DNA of 64,000 nucleotides, taken from positions 1-64,000 of the forward strand of contig CAVUAN010000012.1 of the NCBI GenBank assembly GCA_963739435.1, written 5' to 3'. The notes beneath the pieces were generated by a model. That model had not been told where the DNA came from, searched no databases, and saw only the letters and a list, made by a program, of their open reading frames with translations. Source of the stretch: CAVUAN01 sp963739435. Lineage in GTDB: Bacteria; Acidobacteriota; Thermoanaerobaculia; UBA5066; Gp7-AA6. The position numbers and the translations under genes are program-made. Positions 32,392-39,988 of this stretch are shown here, one piece after another. Every line of letters starts with the position of its first letter. The first letter of the stretch is position 1.

Positions 32392-33606
32392 TCACTCGAA
32401 CCGGAGAGCTTCGACGGGAGGGAGCTTGCCCGCCTTGGAGGCGGGGATCAATCCGGCCAGGAGGCCCGTCACAGTCGCGACGCCGATGCCGATCAGGATG
32501 AACGACAGCTTGACTTGCGCCGGAAAGACCCGGTTCACCAGCATGGCGATGATCGATCCGATCAGAACGCCGATGGCGCCGCCCACGGCCGACAGCAGGG
32601 CCGCTTCGAGCAGGAACTGGCGGCGGATGTCGCGGCGCCTCGCCCCCAGCGCGCGGCGCACGCCGATCTCCTTGGTGCGTTCCACGACCGAGACGAACAT
32701 GATGTTGGCGATCACGATCGCGCCGACGACTAGCGAGATGCCGGAAATCAGGACCATCAACAGGAACGCCCCGGCCGAGATGTTTCGCCAGAGGGCCTGG
32801 AGCATGTCGGCCGTGACGAGGCCGAACGGATCGTCCTTGTCGAACTTGGTCTTGCGCAGCGACCGCAGGATCGTCCGCACCTCGTCGGTGGCCGCGTTGA
32901 CGCCCTCCACACCGCCCTTGGGCTTGACGAAGATCGAGATGTTCGACGTGGGCGCGATGTGGTTCTTGAAGAGAGTCAGGGGCACGTAGACGACGTTGTC
33001 CTGGCTCTGACCCATGACGTTGCCCTGCTTGACGAGCGTGCCGACGATCTTCACGGGATAGCCGGCCACCTTTACGATGCGGCCGATCGGATCCACTCCC
33101 GGAAAGAGCTGGTCCTGGACGTCCCAGCCGATGATCCCGACGGAGGCCGCGTAGTCGTACTCCGACTCCGTGAAGTACCGGCCGCTGGCGATGTCGAAGT
33201 TCATCGCCTCGTGCGAGTTGGGCGTTTGCCCCTGGATCTGCACGTCGTTGAGCTTGCGGTCGCCGTACTTGATCGGCCGATTGCGCTGGCCGCGGCCGCC
33301 CACCTGCTCGCACAGGCGGCATTCGCGCCGGACGATGTCCATGTCTGTCAGCGTCAGGTCGCGCCGCTTGCGCGCGATGAGCCACTCCTCGCGGCTCATG
33401 ATGATCCCGTACTTGTCGAAGATGACGATGTCGGGATTGAGCCCGATGACCTTGTCCTTGACGTAGGCGTTCAGCCCCGAGATGACCGACACGACCGCCA
33501 CGACCGTGGCGACACCGATGATGACGCCGAGCAAGGTCAGGAAGGCGCGCATCTTGTGGCGCGTCAGCGCTGCGGACGAGACGAGGAAGAGCTCCGGGAT
33601 CGTCAC
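32392..33606 (-). CDS. MacB/FtsX-type ABC transporter permease (first of three)
   Basis: 404-residue permease, more divergent than the other two. N-terminal helix FLTLLGVIIGVATVVAVVSV, periplasmic MacB_PCD domain with an unusual CRLC pair near residue 96, and an FtsX domain (LMVLISGISLVVGAIVIANI, ERTKEIGVRRALGARRRDI). Ends with KLPPVEALRFE. GTG 33606 overlaps the stop of the membrane-fusion protein gene, and its stop adjoins the next permease ATG. Part of an efflux or lipoprotein/antibiotic export complex of the MacAB type. Confidence 0.9.
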   Translation of the reverse strand: MTIPELFLVSSAALTRHKMRAFLTLLGVIIGVATVVAVVSVISGLNAYVKDKVIGLNPDIVIFDKYGIIMSREEWLIARKRRDLTLTDMDIVRRECRLCEQVGGRGQRNRPIKYGDRKLNDVQIQGQTPNSHEAMNFDIASGRYFTESEYDYAASVGIIGWDVQDQLFPGVDPIGRIVKVAGYPVKIVGTLVKQGNVMGQSQDNVVYVPLTLFKNHIAPTSNISIFVKPKGGVEGVNAATDEVRTILRSLRKTKFDKDDPFGLVTADMLQALWRNISAGAFLLMVLISGISLVVGAIVIANIMFVSVVERTKEIGVRRALGARRRDIRRQFLLEAALLSAVGGAIGVLIGSIIAMLVNRVFPAQVKLSFILIGIGVATVTGLLAGLIPASKAGKLPPVEALRFE

Positions 33607-34910
33607 GAGGCCGCCGGGCCTTCCTTCTTCTTACCCTTCTTGTCGCCTTCGTTCTCGACGATGACCTTGTCGCCTTCCTTGATCTGGCGCAGCACCTTGA
33701 ACGGGCCCGTCACGATGTCCTGGCCGGTCTGCGGCCCGGACTTGATCTCGATCATCAGCTCGCCCGCCAGGCCCGTCTCGACTTTCGTGAAGCCGATCTT
33801 GCCGTCCTTGACGAAGTAGACGCCCTCTTCCGTTTCGGGGCGGCTTCCGGAGACCGGCTTCTTGTCGCCCTTGTCGCTCTTGTCGGCTTTCTCGCCCTTG
33901 GCGCCCTTCTTCGGAACATCGCGCACGACGAGCGCCTGGATGGGGATCGCCGGCGCGCCTTCGACCTTCCCGGTCACGATTTCGGCCGTCACGGAGAAGC
34001 CGGGGCGGATTGTGTCGGGCGGAGTATCGAGGCGAATCTTGACCTTGAAGTTGATCGCCTCGGAGTTGGCCGTCAACGAGAGCAGGTCCGGGTCGTTCTT
34101 GGCAATCGGCGAAGAGCCGACCTCCGTGATCGTCCCCGTGAACTTGCGGTTCGGATAGGCGTCCACGTTCAGCGTCGCCTTCTGGCCGATCTTCACCTGC
34201 GGCACGGAGGTCTCGTCCACCATCATGACGGCCTCGACCTCGGACATGTCCGAGATCGTGAGGATCTGCGTGCCCGCGTTGTTCATGGTACCGATGACCG
34301 TGACTTCGCCCTCCTTGATCGGGAGAGCCGTCACGACGCCTTCGATCGGGGCCTGGACGGTCGTCTTCGAGAGCGAGTCGCGGCTGGCCGCGAGGTCCTG
34401 GACCGTCTGCTCCACGCGGTGCTCGGTGGCTGCCAGCGTTGCGGCCGCCGAATCCCAGGTTGCCTTGGCATGCTGGTAGTCGGCCTCGGGGAGGATCTTG
34501 GCGTCGTAGTTCTGCTTCGCGCGGTCGTAGTCGCGCTTGGCTTGCTCGGCGTTTGCCCGCGATGCCTCCAGATCCTTCCGGATCGCCGCGAGACTCGCCT
34601 CCCGCCCGGCCGCCTGCGCCGCCAGCTGCACCCGGTCGATCTGGAGCAGGAACTGCCCCTTCTTGACGTGGTCGCCTTCCTGAACGGCCAGGTTGACGAT
34701 CTGTCCCATGACCAGGGCCGACAGGTCCACCTTCCGGCGGGCCTGGATCTTTCCGTTCGCGGTGACCTTCGAGACGAGGTCCACCTTCTCGACCTTGGCC
34801 GTCGTGACTTTCGGCAGGTTCCTGTCCTTGCCGCTCAGGGAGAAGGCCAGGATGGCGAGAACGCCCGCCGCGGCCACGACCCCGATGATGATCTTCTTCG
34901 TCTTGGACAT
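33603..34910 (-). CDS. HlyD/MacA-type periplasmic adaptor (membrane-fusion protein)
   Basis: 435-residue adaptor with an N-terminal membrane anchor (KKIIIGVVAAAGVLAILAFS), a lipoyl half (VSKVTANGKIQARRKVDLSA), a long coiled-coil hairpin (about residues 95-185, rich in Ala, Arg, Asp and Glu), the second lipoyl half (TTVQAPIEGVVTALPIKEGE) and beta-barrel/MP domains. A lysine-rich insertion (KKGAKGEKADKSDKGDKK) sits between the barrel and C-terminal domain. ATG 34910 is preceded by GAGGAGAGG, a strong Shine-Dalgarno; the upstream in-frame ATG is less likely. It heads the operon with three permeases but no ATPase. Confidence 0.92.
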   Translation of the reverse strand: MSKTKKIIIGVVAAAGVLAILAFSLSGKDRNLPKVTTAKVEKVDLVSKVTANGKIQARRKVDLSALVMGQIVNLAVQEGDHVKKGQFLLQIDRVQLAAQAAGREASLAAIRKDLEASRANAEQAKRDYDRAKQNYDAKILPEADYQHAKATWDSAAATLAATEHRVEQTVQDLAASRDSLSKTTVQAPIEGVVTALPIKEGEVTVIGTMNNAGTQILTISDMSEVEAVMMVDETSVPQVKIGQKATLNVDAYPNRKFTGTITEVGSSPIAKNDPDLLSLTANSEAINFKVKIRLDTPPDTIRPGFSVTAEIVTGKVEGAPAIPIQALVVRDVPKKGAKGEKADKSDKGDKKPVSGSRPETEEGVYFVKDGKIGFTKVETGLAGELMIEIKSGPQTGQDIVTGPFKVLRQIKEGDKVIVENEGDKKGKKKEGPAAS

Positions 34911-35000
34911 GAAACCTCTCCTCTGTCGCAAAAGGGACTTCGTCCTCAGTTTCTACGGACGCCAGGGGCGAAAGTTCCGCTGGCTGGATACGGGGCTAAA

Positions 35001-35077
35001 TGGTGCGCCCAGGAGGACTTGAACCCCCAACCTCCTGATCCGTAGTCAGACGCTCTATCCAGTTGAGCTATGGGCGC
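35001..35077 (-). tRNA. tRNA-Arg(ACG)
   Basis: Cloverleaf with acceptor GCGCCCA/TGGGCGC, encoded CCA, anticodon loop CTACGGA giving ACG, and T-arm GGTTCAAGTCC. A34 must be deaminated to inosine by TadA, whose gene starts 54 bases away on the opposite strand. Confidence 0.95.
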
Positions 35078-35119
35078 AGGGGCCAGAGAGGCTAATGGAA
35101 CCGGCCCTCTTTTTCAAGT

Positions 35120-35125
35120 TAGCCT
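35120..35125 (+). promoter_or_regulatory. Possible -10 box TAGCCT of tadA
   Basis: TAGCCT ends six bases before the GTG at 35132 with no Shine-Dalgarno, matching the leaderless spacing seen elsewhere in the window. Confidence 0.4.
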
Positions 35126-35131
35126 AGGCAA

Positions 35132-35593
35132 GTGGCGCCGTTTAGCGACGAAGACGAGCTCTTCATGAGGGAGGCCCTGGCCTTCGCCCGAATCTCATTC
35201 GCCGAGCAGGAGGTCCCGGTGGGGGCCGTCGTCGTGCGCGGGGGCAAGATGATCGGCCGCGGCCGCAATCGCCGGGAGGCCTTCCACGACCCGACGCACC
35301 ACGCCGAGATCGAGGCCATCCGGGAGGCCGCCGCCGGGGATGGGACCTGGCGCCTGGATGGCGCGACTCTCTATGCAACCCTCGAGCCCTGCCCCATGTG
35401 CGCGGGGGCTGCCGTCAACGCCCGCCTGTCCCGGGTCGTCTACGGCTGCGCGGACCCCAAGGCCGGCTATTGCGGCACGCTCGGAAACATCCCGCAGGAC
35501 GCGCGGCTGAACCACCGCTGCGAGGTCGCGGGAGGCCTTCTGGCCGATGAGTCGGCCGAGCTCCTACGTCTCTTCTTCCGTGCCCGCCGCTGA
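35132..35593 (+). CDS. tadA: tRNA-specific adenosine deaminase
   Basis: 153-residue zinc deaminase that converts A34 to inosine in tRNA-Arg(ACG). The zinc and catalytic residues are all present: His57 and Glu59 in HAE, and Cys87/Cys90 in PCPMC. N-terminal FMREALAFARISF and EVPVGAVVV match bacterial TadA. GTG start; no Shine-Dalgarno, possible leaderless promoter. It is divergent from the gene of its own substrate tRNA. Confidence 0.95.
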   Translation: MAPFSDEDELFMREALAFARISFAEQEVPVGAVVVRGGKMIGRGRNRREAFHDPTHHAEIEAIREAAAGDGTWRLDGATLYATLEPCPMCAGAAVNARLSRVVYGCADPKAGYCGTLGNIPQDARLNHRCEVAGGLLADESAELLRLFFRARR

Positions 35594-35599
35594 TCGCGA

Positions 35600-35865
35600 G
35601 CAGGCTGCTGAAAAAGGGTGTGGAGCGGCGTTGCGAGCGCCGTGGGGCCGGATGCAAGGCGCCGCGACGAAGGCGATGCCTAGTGCATCGGGGAGGAGCG
35701 GCAACGCCGCAGACGGCCCCGCGCCGCCGCAACCGCTTGCGGTGGCTGGCCTTTTGCCGGCGAGGCCTTTCCTGCGATTCAATTCTCTCCTCGCGCGACA
35801 CTCTCTCGCATGGCTGACTGCAAAAGGCCAGACACGACGCCCGCATCCTTTTTTCAGCAGCCTGC
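35600..35865. mobile_element. MITE-like element with GCAGGCTGCTGAAAAA terminal repeats
   Basis: 266-bp non-coding element starting seven bases after the tadA stop. Terminal inverted repeats GCAGGCTGCTGAAAAAGG (35600-35617) and its near-perfect complement (35843-35865). Internal hairpin CGATGCCTAGTGCATCG at about 35674-35690, and further inverted TGGCCTTTTGC/GCAAAAGGCCA pairs. The central core is shared with the element at 13972-14208, but the ends differ. No transposase gene; presumably moved in trans if mobile. Confidence 0.8.
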
Positions 35866-35883
35866 TAGGATGGCGCCCCGGCC

Positions 35884-35974
35884 GGAGAGGTGCTGGAGTG
35901 GTTGATCAGGCCGGTCTCGAAAACCGGTAAGCCCCAAAAGGGTTTCGAGGGTTCGAATCCCTCCCTCTCCGCCA
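35884..35974 (+). tRNA. tRNA-Ser(CGA)
   Basis: Class II tRNA with acceptor GGAGAGG/CCTCTCC, encoded CCA and anticodon loop TCTCGAAAA giving CGA. The long variable arm is typical of serine tRNA. Shares acceptor and T-arm with tRNA-Ser(GGA) at 29265-29353. Confidence 0.95.
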
Positions 35975-36025
35975 GATCCTCTATAAACTCCCCCTCGTCC
36001 TTTTCGTAAGAACAAACGCACCACC

Positions 36026-36952
36026 ATGTCGATTGCCATCGAGCTGACGAACGTCTCCAAGTCCTTCGGCAAGTTCCGCGCCGTGGACGATCTGTCGTTC
36101 TCCGTGCCGAGCGGGGTCATGTTCGGCCTGCTCGGCCCCAACGGCGCCGGCAAGACGACCTCGATCCGGATGATCATGGACATCACCGCTCCGGATTCGG
36201 GCGACATCAAGATCCTCGGCCACCCGATGGACCGCGCCATGCAAAACCGGATCGGGTACCTGCCCGAGGAGCGCGGCCTCTACCGGCGCATGAAGGTCAT
36301 CGACCACCTCTACTTCCTCGCCGCCATCAAGGAAGTGGATCGTGCGACGGCGAAAAAGCGCATCGCCGGCTGGCTCGACAAGATGGAGCTCGGCCCCTGG
36401 CTCAACAAAAAGGTGGAAGCGCTCTCGAAGGGCATGCAGCAGAAAGTGCAGTTCATCGCCACGATCGTCCACGATCCGCAGATCCTGATCCTGGACGAGC
36501 CGTTCTCCGGGCTCGACCCGATCAACACCGCCCTCATGAAGCAGTACTTCCAGGACTTCCGGTCGCAGGGCAAGACGATCATTTTTTCGACGCACGTTCT
36601 CGAGCAGGCCGAGAAGCTCTGCGACGAGATCTGCCTCATGGCCCGGTCGAAGAAGATCCTCCACGGCGGCATGCAGGAATTGAAGCGCCGGTATTCTCAG
36701 AACCAGGTGCGCCTCTCGGCCGACGCCTCGCTGGGGGAGGTGGCCAGCCTGCCCGGCGTCGTATCGGCCCAGCCGGCCAACGGCGGCTTCATCCTGGCGC
36801 TCACGCCCGGCACGGACCAGCGCGCGTTCCTGAAACACGCCATCGAAACGCTCCGCATCGACGCCTTCTCGCAGAAAGAGCCCGAGCTCGAAGAGATTTA
36901 TCTGCGCGCCGTCAAGGACGCGGGGCTCGAAGAGACCCGCACGATCGAATGA
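36026..36952 (+). CDS. ABC transporter ATP-binding protein (NatA-like)
   Basis: 308-residue ATPase of an ABC-2 type exporter. Walker A GLLGPNGAGKTTSIRM, signature LSKGMQQKVQF (a variant of LSGGQ), Walker B LILDEPFSGLDPIN and the switch His in FSTHVLEQAE are all present. A C-terminal regulatory domain of about 80 residues follows. The permease gene follows seven bases after the stop. Related to NatA sodium-export ATPases, but the substrate is not certain. A TATAAA hexamer lies about 40 bases upstream, inside the gap after tRNA-Ser. Confidence 0.93.
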   Translation: MSIAIELTNVSKSFGKFRAVDDLSFSVPSGVMFGLLGPNGAGKTTSIRMIMDITAPDSGDIKILGHPMDRAMQNRIGYLPEERGLYRRMKVIDHLYFLAAIKEVDRATAKKRIAGWLDKMELGPWLNKKVEALSKGMQQKVQFIATIVHDPQILILDEPFSGLDPINTALMKQYFQDFRSQGKTIIFSTHVLEQAEKLCDEICLMARSKKILHGGMQELKRRYSQNQVRLSADASLGEVASLPGVVSAQPANGGFILALTPGTDQRAFLKHAIETLRIDAFSQKEPELEEIYLRAVKDAGLEETRTIE

Positions 36953-36959
36953 GGAATCG

Positions 36960-38288
36960 ATGAACTGGAAGAAAATCTTCGCCGTCGTCCGGCGCGAGTA
37001 CATCGAGCGCGTCCGCACAAAGGCGTTCTGGATCGGGACGCTGATTTTTCCAGGCATGTTCATCGGCATCATCGGTTTCCAGATCGTCCTGTCGCACCGG
37101 GCGGGCGGCGAGCGGCACCTCGCCGTCGTCGATACGACGGCAAACCTCTATGCGCCGCTCCAGGCAGAGCTCGAGAAAGAGGAGACGGAGCGCCAGGCCA
37201 GCGCACCCAACCAGACGGCGCCCCGCTGGGTCCTGACGCAGCGCCCGGTCGAGGGCAGCCTCGACGCCACGAAGGAAACGTTGCGCAAGGAAGTCGTCGC
37301 CAAGAAGCTCAACGCCTATCTCATCGTCACGCCGGACCTGGTCGCCAAAGACACTGTCGAGTACTACTCGATCGTGGTCTCGGAGTTTTCGGCGATGAAC
37401 CAGATCAAGGAGGCCTTCAACAAGATCCGCATGCGCCAGAGGATCACGGCCAGGGGCCTTCCGGCGGACCTCGGCAACGACCTCGAGAAGCGGGTCGACT
37501 TCAAGGCGTTCAAGGTCTCCGCCAGGGGCACGAGCGAGGAGAAGGGGGCGGGGATCATCGCCGCCATCGTGTTCTTCTTCCTCATGTACAGCACGTTCAT
37601 CATGTACGGCTCGCAGGTCATGATGGGCGTTCTCGACGAGAAGACCAACCGGATCGTCGAGATCATCATCGCGTCGGTGCGTCCGACCGAGCTGATGCTC
37701 GGCAAGATGTTCGGCATCGGCCTCGTCGGGCTGACGCAGTATTTCGCCTGGTCGTTTGTCGCCATGAACCTGTCGCTGCCCGGAATTGCTTCCATGATGG
37801 CCTCGACCGACATCGGCGCGCCCAAGATCCCGGTCTCGATGCTCGGCTTCTTGCTGCTCTACTTCCTGCTCGGCTATTTCCTCTATGCGAGCATCTACAC
37901 GGCCATTGCCGCGCCGTTCAACACGAACCAGGAAGCCCAGCAGCTCGCCATGATTCCCGTGATCCTGATCATCAGCAGCATCGCGGTGTATCCCGCGGTG
38001 TTGAACAACCCGGCGAGCGGCATCGCCGTCTTCTTCTCTATCTTCCCGTTCACGGCGTCCCTGACGATGTTTCTGCGCACCGCGCTCTCGGACGTGCCTT
38101 CGTGGCAGATCGCCGCTTCCATTGTGTCGATTGTCGCAACGACCATCGCGATCGCCTGGGTCGCGGGCCGCATCTATCGCGTCGGCATCCTCATGTACGG
38201 CAAGAAGCCGACGATTCCCGAGATCATCCGCTGGGCCCGCTACTCCCCGGGCAAGACCCCGTCCCCCGAGAACGTCGGCGTCGCTTAG
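36960..38288 (+). CDS. ABC-2 type transporter permease (NatB-like)
   Basis: 442-residue membrane component of the exporter with the ATPase just upstream. One N-terminal helix (AFWIGTLIFPGMFIGIIGFQ) is followed by a periplasmic loop of about 150 residues and six C-terminal helices, the NatB/ABC2_membrane_3 arrangement. VLDEKTNRIVEIIIASVRPTE between the helices is a hallmark of the family (shown in part). Probably exports sodium or a small molecule. Confidence 0.9.
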   Translation: MNWKKIFAVVRREYIERVRTKAFWIGTLIFPGMFIGIIGFQIVLSHRAGGERHLAVVDTTANLYAPLQAELEKEETERQASAPNQTAPRWVLTQRPVEGSLDATKETLRKEVVAKKLNAYLIVTPDLVAKDTVEYYSIVVSEFSAMNQIKEAFNKIRMRQRITARGLPADLGNDLEKRVDFKAFKVSARGTSEEKGAGIIAAIVFFFLMYSTFIMYGSQVMMGVLDEKTNRIVEIIIASVRPTELMLGKMFGIGLVGLTQYFAWSFVAMNLSLPGIASMMASTDIGAPKIPVSMLGFLLLYFLLGYFLYASIYTAIAAPFNTNQEAQQLAMIPVILIISSIAVYPAVLNNPASGIAVFFSIFPFTASLTMFLRTALSDVPSWQIAASIVSIVATTIAIAWVAGRIYRVGILMYGKKPTIPEIIRWARYSPGKTPSPENVGVA

Positions 38289-38432
38289 CGGGGGATCTGC
38301 GCCTTCGGCGCACCGGCGAGCGGCTCGGCCGGATGCGGTCTCGACCGCTCGCCTGATTCCCCGCTGCGCTCCGCCTCCCGCACCGCAAGGCTCCTCCCTC
38401 GCATTCGCTCGGGAGACTCCTCGCGGTGCGAA
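38288..38432. repeat. Two adjacent long hairpins in the gap before tRNA-Glu
   Basis: The first hairpin is bounded by GCGGGG.../...CCCCGC with an inner GCGAGCGG/CCGCTCGC stem (about 38288-38367). The second is bounded by GCACCGC.../...GCGGTGC (about 38380-38432). They may terminate the exporter operon. No U-run follows. No coding sequence was seen here. Confidence 0.5.
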
Positions 38433-38470
38433 CTCATGGGTCAGTCCGGCTGGCAATCGAAAACATCACT

Positions 38471-38499
38471 ACTGTCATCCCGAGCGAAGCCGAGGGATC
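38471..38499. repeat. CTGTCATCCCGAGCG-type repeat, single arm (copy 2)
   Basis: One arm matching the repeat at 26218-26246, reading CTGTCATCCCGAGCGAAGCC followed by GAGGGATCT. The inverted partner arm is absent. Confidence 0.75.
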
Positions 38500-38559
38500 T
38501 ACCTCGTCGGTACCCGCTTGGCGAAAAACAGCCTCTGTGCTAACTTTCCCGGCCCTGTT

Positions 38560-38634
38560 GGCCCATTCGTCTAACGGTTAGGACGCAGCCCTCTCAAGGC
38601 TGTAATACGGGTTCGATTCCCGTATGGGCTACCA
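38560..38634 (+). tRNA. tRNA-Glu(CTC)
   Basis: Cloverleaf with acceptor GGCCCAT pairing ATGGGCT (one G-U at position 1-72), anticodon loop CTCTCAA giving CTC, T-arm GGTTCGATTCC and encoded CCA. The TCGTCTAACGGTTAGGAC D-arm region is typical of glutamate tRNA. Confidence 0.93.
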
Positions 38635-38645
38635 CTTCTAGCCCG

Positions 38646-39170
38646 CTACTGCTTGCGGAACTCCACGCGGCGGTTCTTCGCCCGGCCCTCGGGCGTGGCG
38701 TTGTCGGCCACCGGCTTACTCGAGCCGTAGCCCTTCGCGGTCAGGGAGGAAGCGTCGATCCCGTCTTTGATCAGTTGGTCCACGATGGCCTGCGCCCGGC
38801 GTTCGGAAAGCGGTTGGTTCAAGGCATCGGTCCCGGTGCTGTCCGTGTGGCCTTCGATCTCGAAGCGGCCATGGCTCCAGCACGGGGCGAGGCGGTCGAG
38901 CAGGGCGCGGCCCTCGGGCGTCAACTCCGCGCTGTCCGTGGCAAAGAGCACATCGCTCTCGAGTGCGTCGGCGCACCCATGGTCGGGCGTCGGGGCCGGA
39001 GGAACAACGGCCGCTGCTGCCGGCGGTTCGCAGCAGCCGCCGGCACTCGCCGGCCCGCGGCCGGCCAGCGACAGGGCGATGAGAAGTAGCCCGAGCGCGA
39101 CTGCGCCGATCAACTTCGCCCGGTCATAGGCTGCCCACTGCTCGGGCGTGCGGCCGTTAATGAGCTGCAT
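38646..39170 (-). CDS. OmpA-family C-terminal domain protein
   Basis: 174-residue envelope protein with an N-terminal helix (LIGAVALGLLLIALSLAG), a Pro/Ala-rich linker containing a Cys pair (GGCCEPP), and a peptidoglycan-binding OmpA domain. The domain shows LFATDSAELTPEGRALLDRL, the IEGHTDSTG motif, LSERRAQAIVDQL and a C-terminal NRRVEF. The Cys pair might be lipidated, but the preceding residues are not a good lipobox. It follows the helix-hairpin-helix gene after 12 bases, so they share an operon. Confidence 0.9.
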   Translation of the reverse strand: MQLINGRTPEQWAAYDRAKLIGAVALGLLLIALSLAGRGPASAGGCCEPPAAAAVVPPAPTPDHGCADALESDVLFATDSAELTPEGRALLDRLAPCWSHGRFEIEGHTDSTGTDALNQPLSERRAQAIVDQLIKDGIDASSLTAKGYGSSKPVADNATPEGRAKNRRVEFRKQ

Positions 39171-39182
39171 GGCGGCGACTCC

Positions 39183-39908
39183 TCACTCCCGGCCGGCGGT
39201 GAGGCGGTCCTGAAGTTTCTTCAAGCCGGCCCAGTCGTTGCGCACGCAGTAGCCCGCCTGCTCCGGCCAGGTGCCGGGGTTCGCGATGCGGAAGTCGGGG
39301 CCGCCCCTCTGGAGGATTGCGGAGATCTCGGCGGGCGACGCGGACGCCAGTTGGATAAACGTCGCGATGCCGTGTTGCCGCAGGAGCTGCGCGATCTTCG
39401 GCCCGATGCCCTCGACGGCCTCGAGGTCGTCCGGCCCCTTCAAGTCGAAGCCGGCCGCCTTTGCCGCCGCCACGTCGATGACGACCTCTGCCGGGATGTC
39501 CCCGTAGAGCTGGATTCCGACGTAGAGCTTGTCCTGATAGCTCTTCAAGCCAGCCCACTCGCCGCGCACGGCGTATTCGGCCTGCGCCGGCCAGGTCCCA
39601 GGATTGGCCAGCTTAAAGCGCGTTCCACCCTTGTCGAGGATGGACCACAGCTTTGCCACGTCGGCGCGGGACAGCGTCGCGAACGAGTCGATCCCGTTGC
39701 CGCGCAGAAGCTCGGCGATCTTGGGGCCGATGCCCTCGATCTTCGTGAGGTCGTCCGCGCGAGGTGCCGCGGCCGCCGGCTGGGGAGCGGGTGCGGAAAC
39801 CTCCTGGACCTGCGAGCGTCCGAAGAGCCGGTTGAGCAGCCACGACAGCAGCCAGCCCACGAGAACGCCCAGTACGAACCACCAGAGGCAGCAGATGAAC
39901 TGCGACAT
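39183..39908 (-). CDS. Membrane-anchored protein with two tandem helix-hairpin-helix modules
   Basis: 241-residue protein with an N-terminal membrane helix (LWWFVLGVLVGWLLSWLLN), a Pro/Ala linker and two copies of a module of about 75 residues. Each module has a GIGPKIA-LLR helix-hairpin-helix core and ends with ANPGTWPxQAxYxVRxxWAxLKxxQD; the copies start near residues 53 and 165. HhH motifs usually bind DNA or mediate protein contacts. Membrane anchoring and pairing with an OmpA gene make a DNA-repair role doubtful. Function unknown. Confidence 0.8.
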   Translation of the reverse strand: MSQFICCLWWFVLGVLVGWLLSWLLNRLFGRSQVQEVSAPAPQPAAAAPRADDLTKIEGIGPKIAELLRGNGIDSFATLSRADVAKLWSILDKGGTRFKLANPGTWPAQAEYAVRGEWAGLKSYQDKLYVGIQLYGDIPAEVVIDVAAAKAAGFDLKGPDDLEAVEGIGPKIAQLLRQHGIATFIQLASASPAEISAILQRGGPDFRIANPGTWPEQAGYCVRNDWAGLKKLQDRLTAGRE

Positions 39909-39988
39909 GGCTCTTGCCCTCCAGGAGGGGTACCTCGGCCCTTGGCCGGGACTTTATCGCACGTTACCCCGTCGCTGACGCGCCGTTT

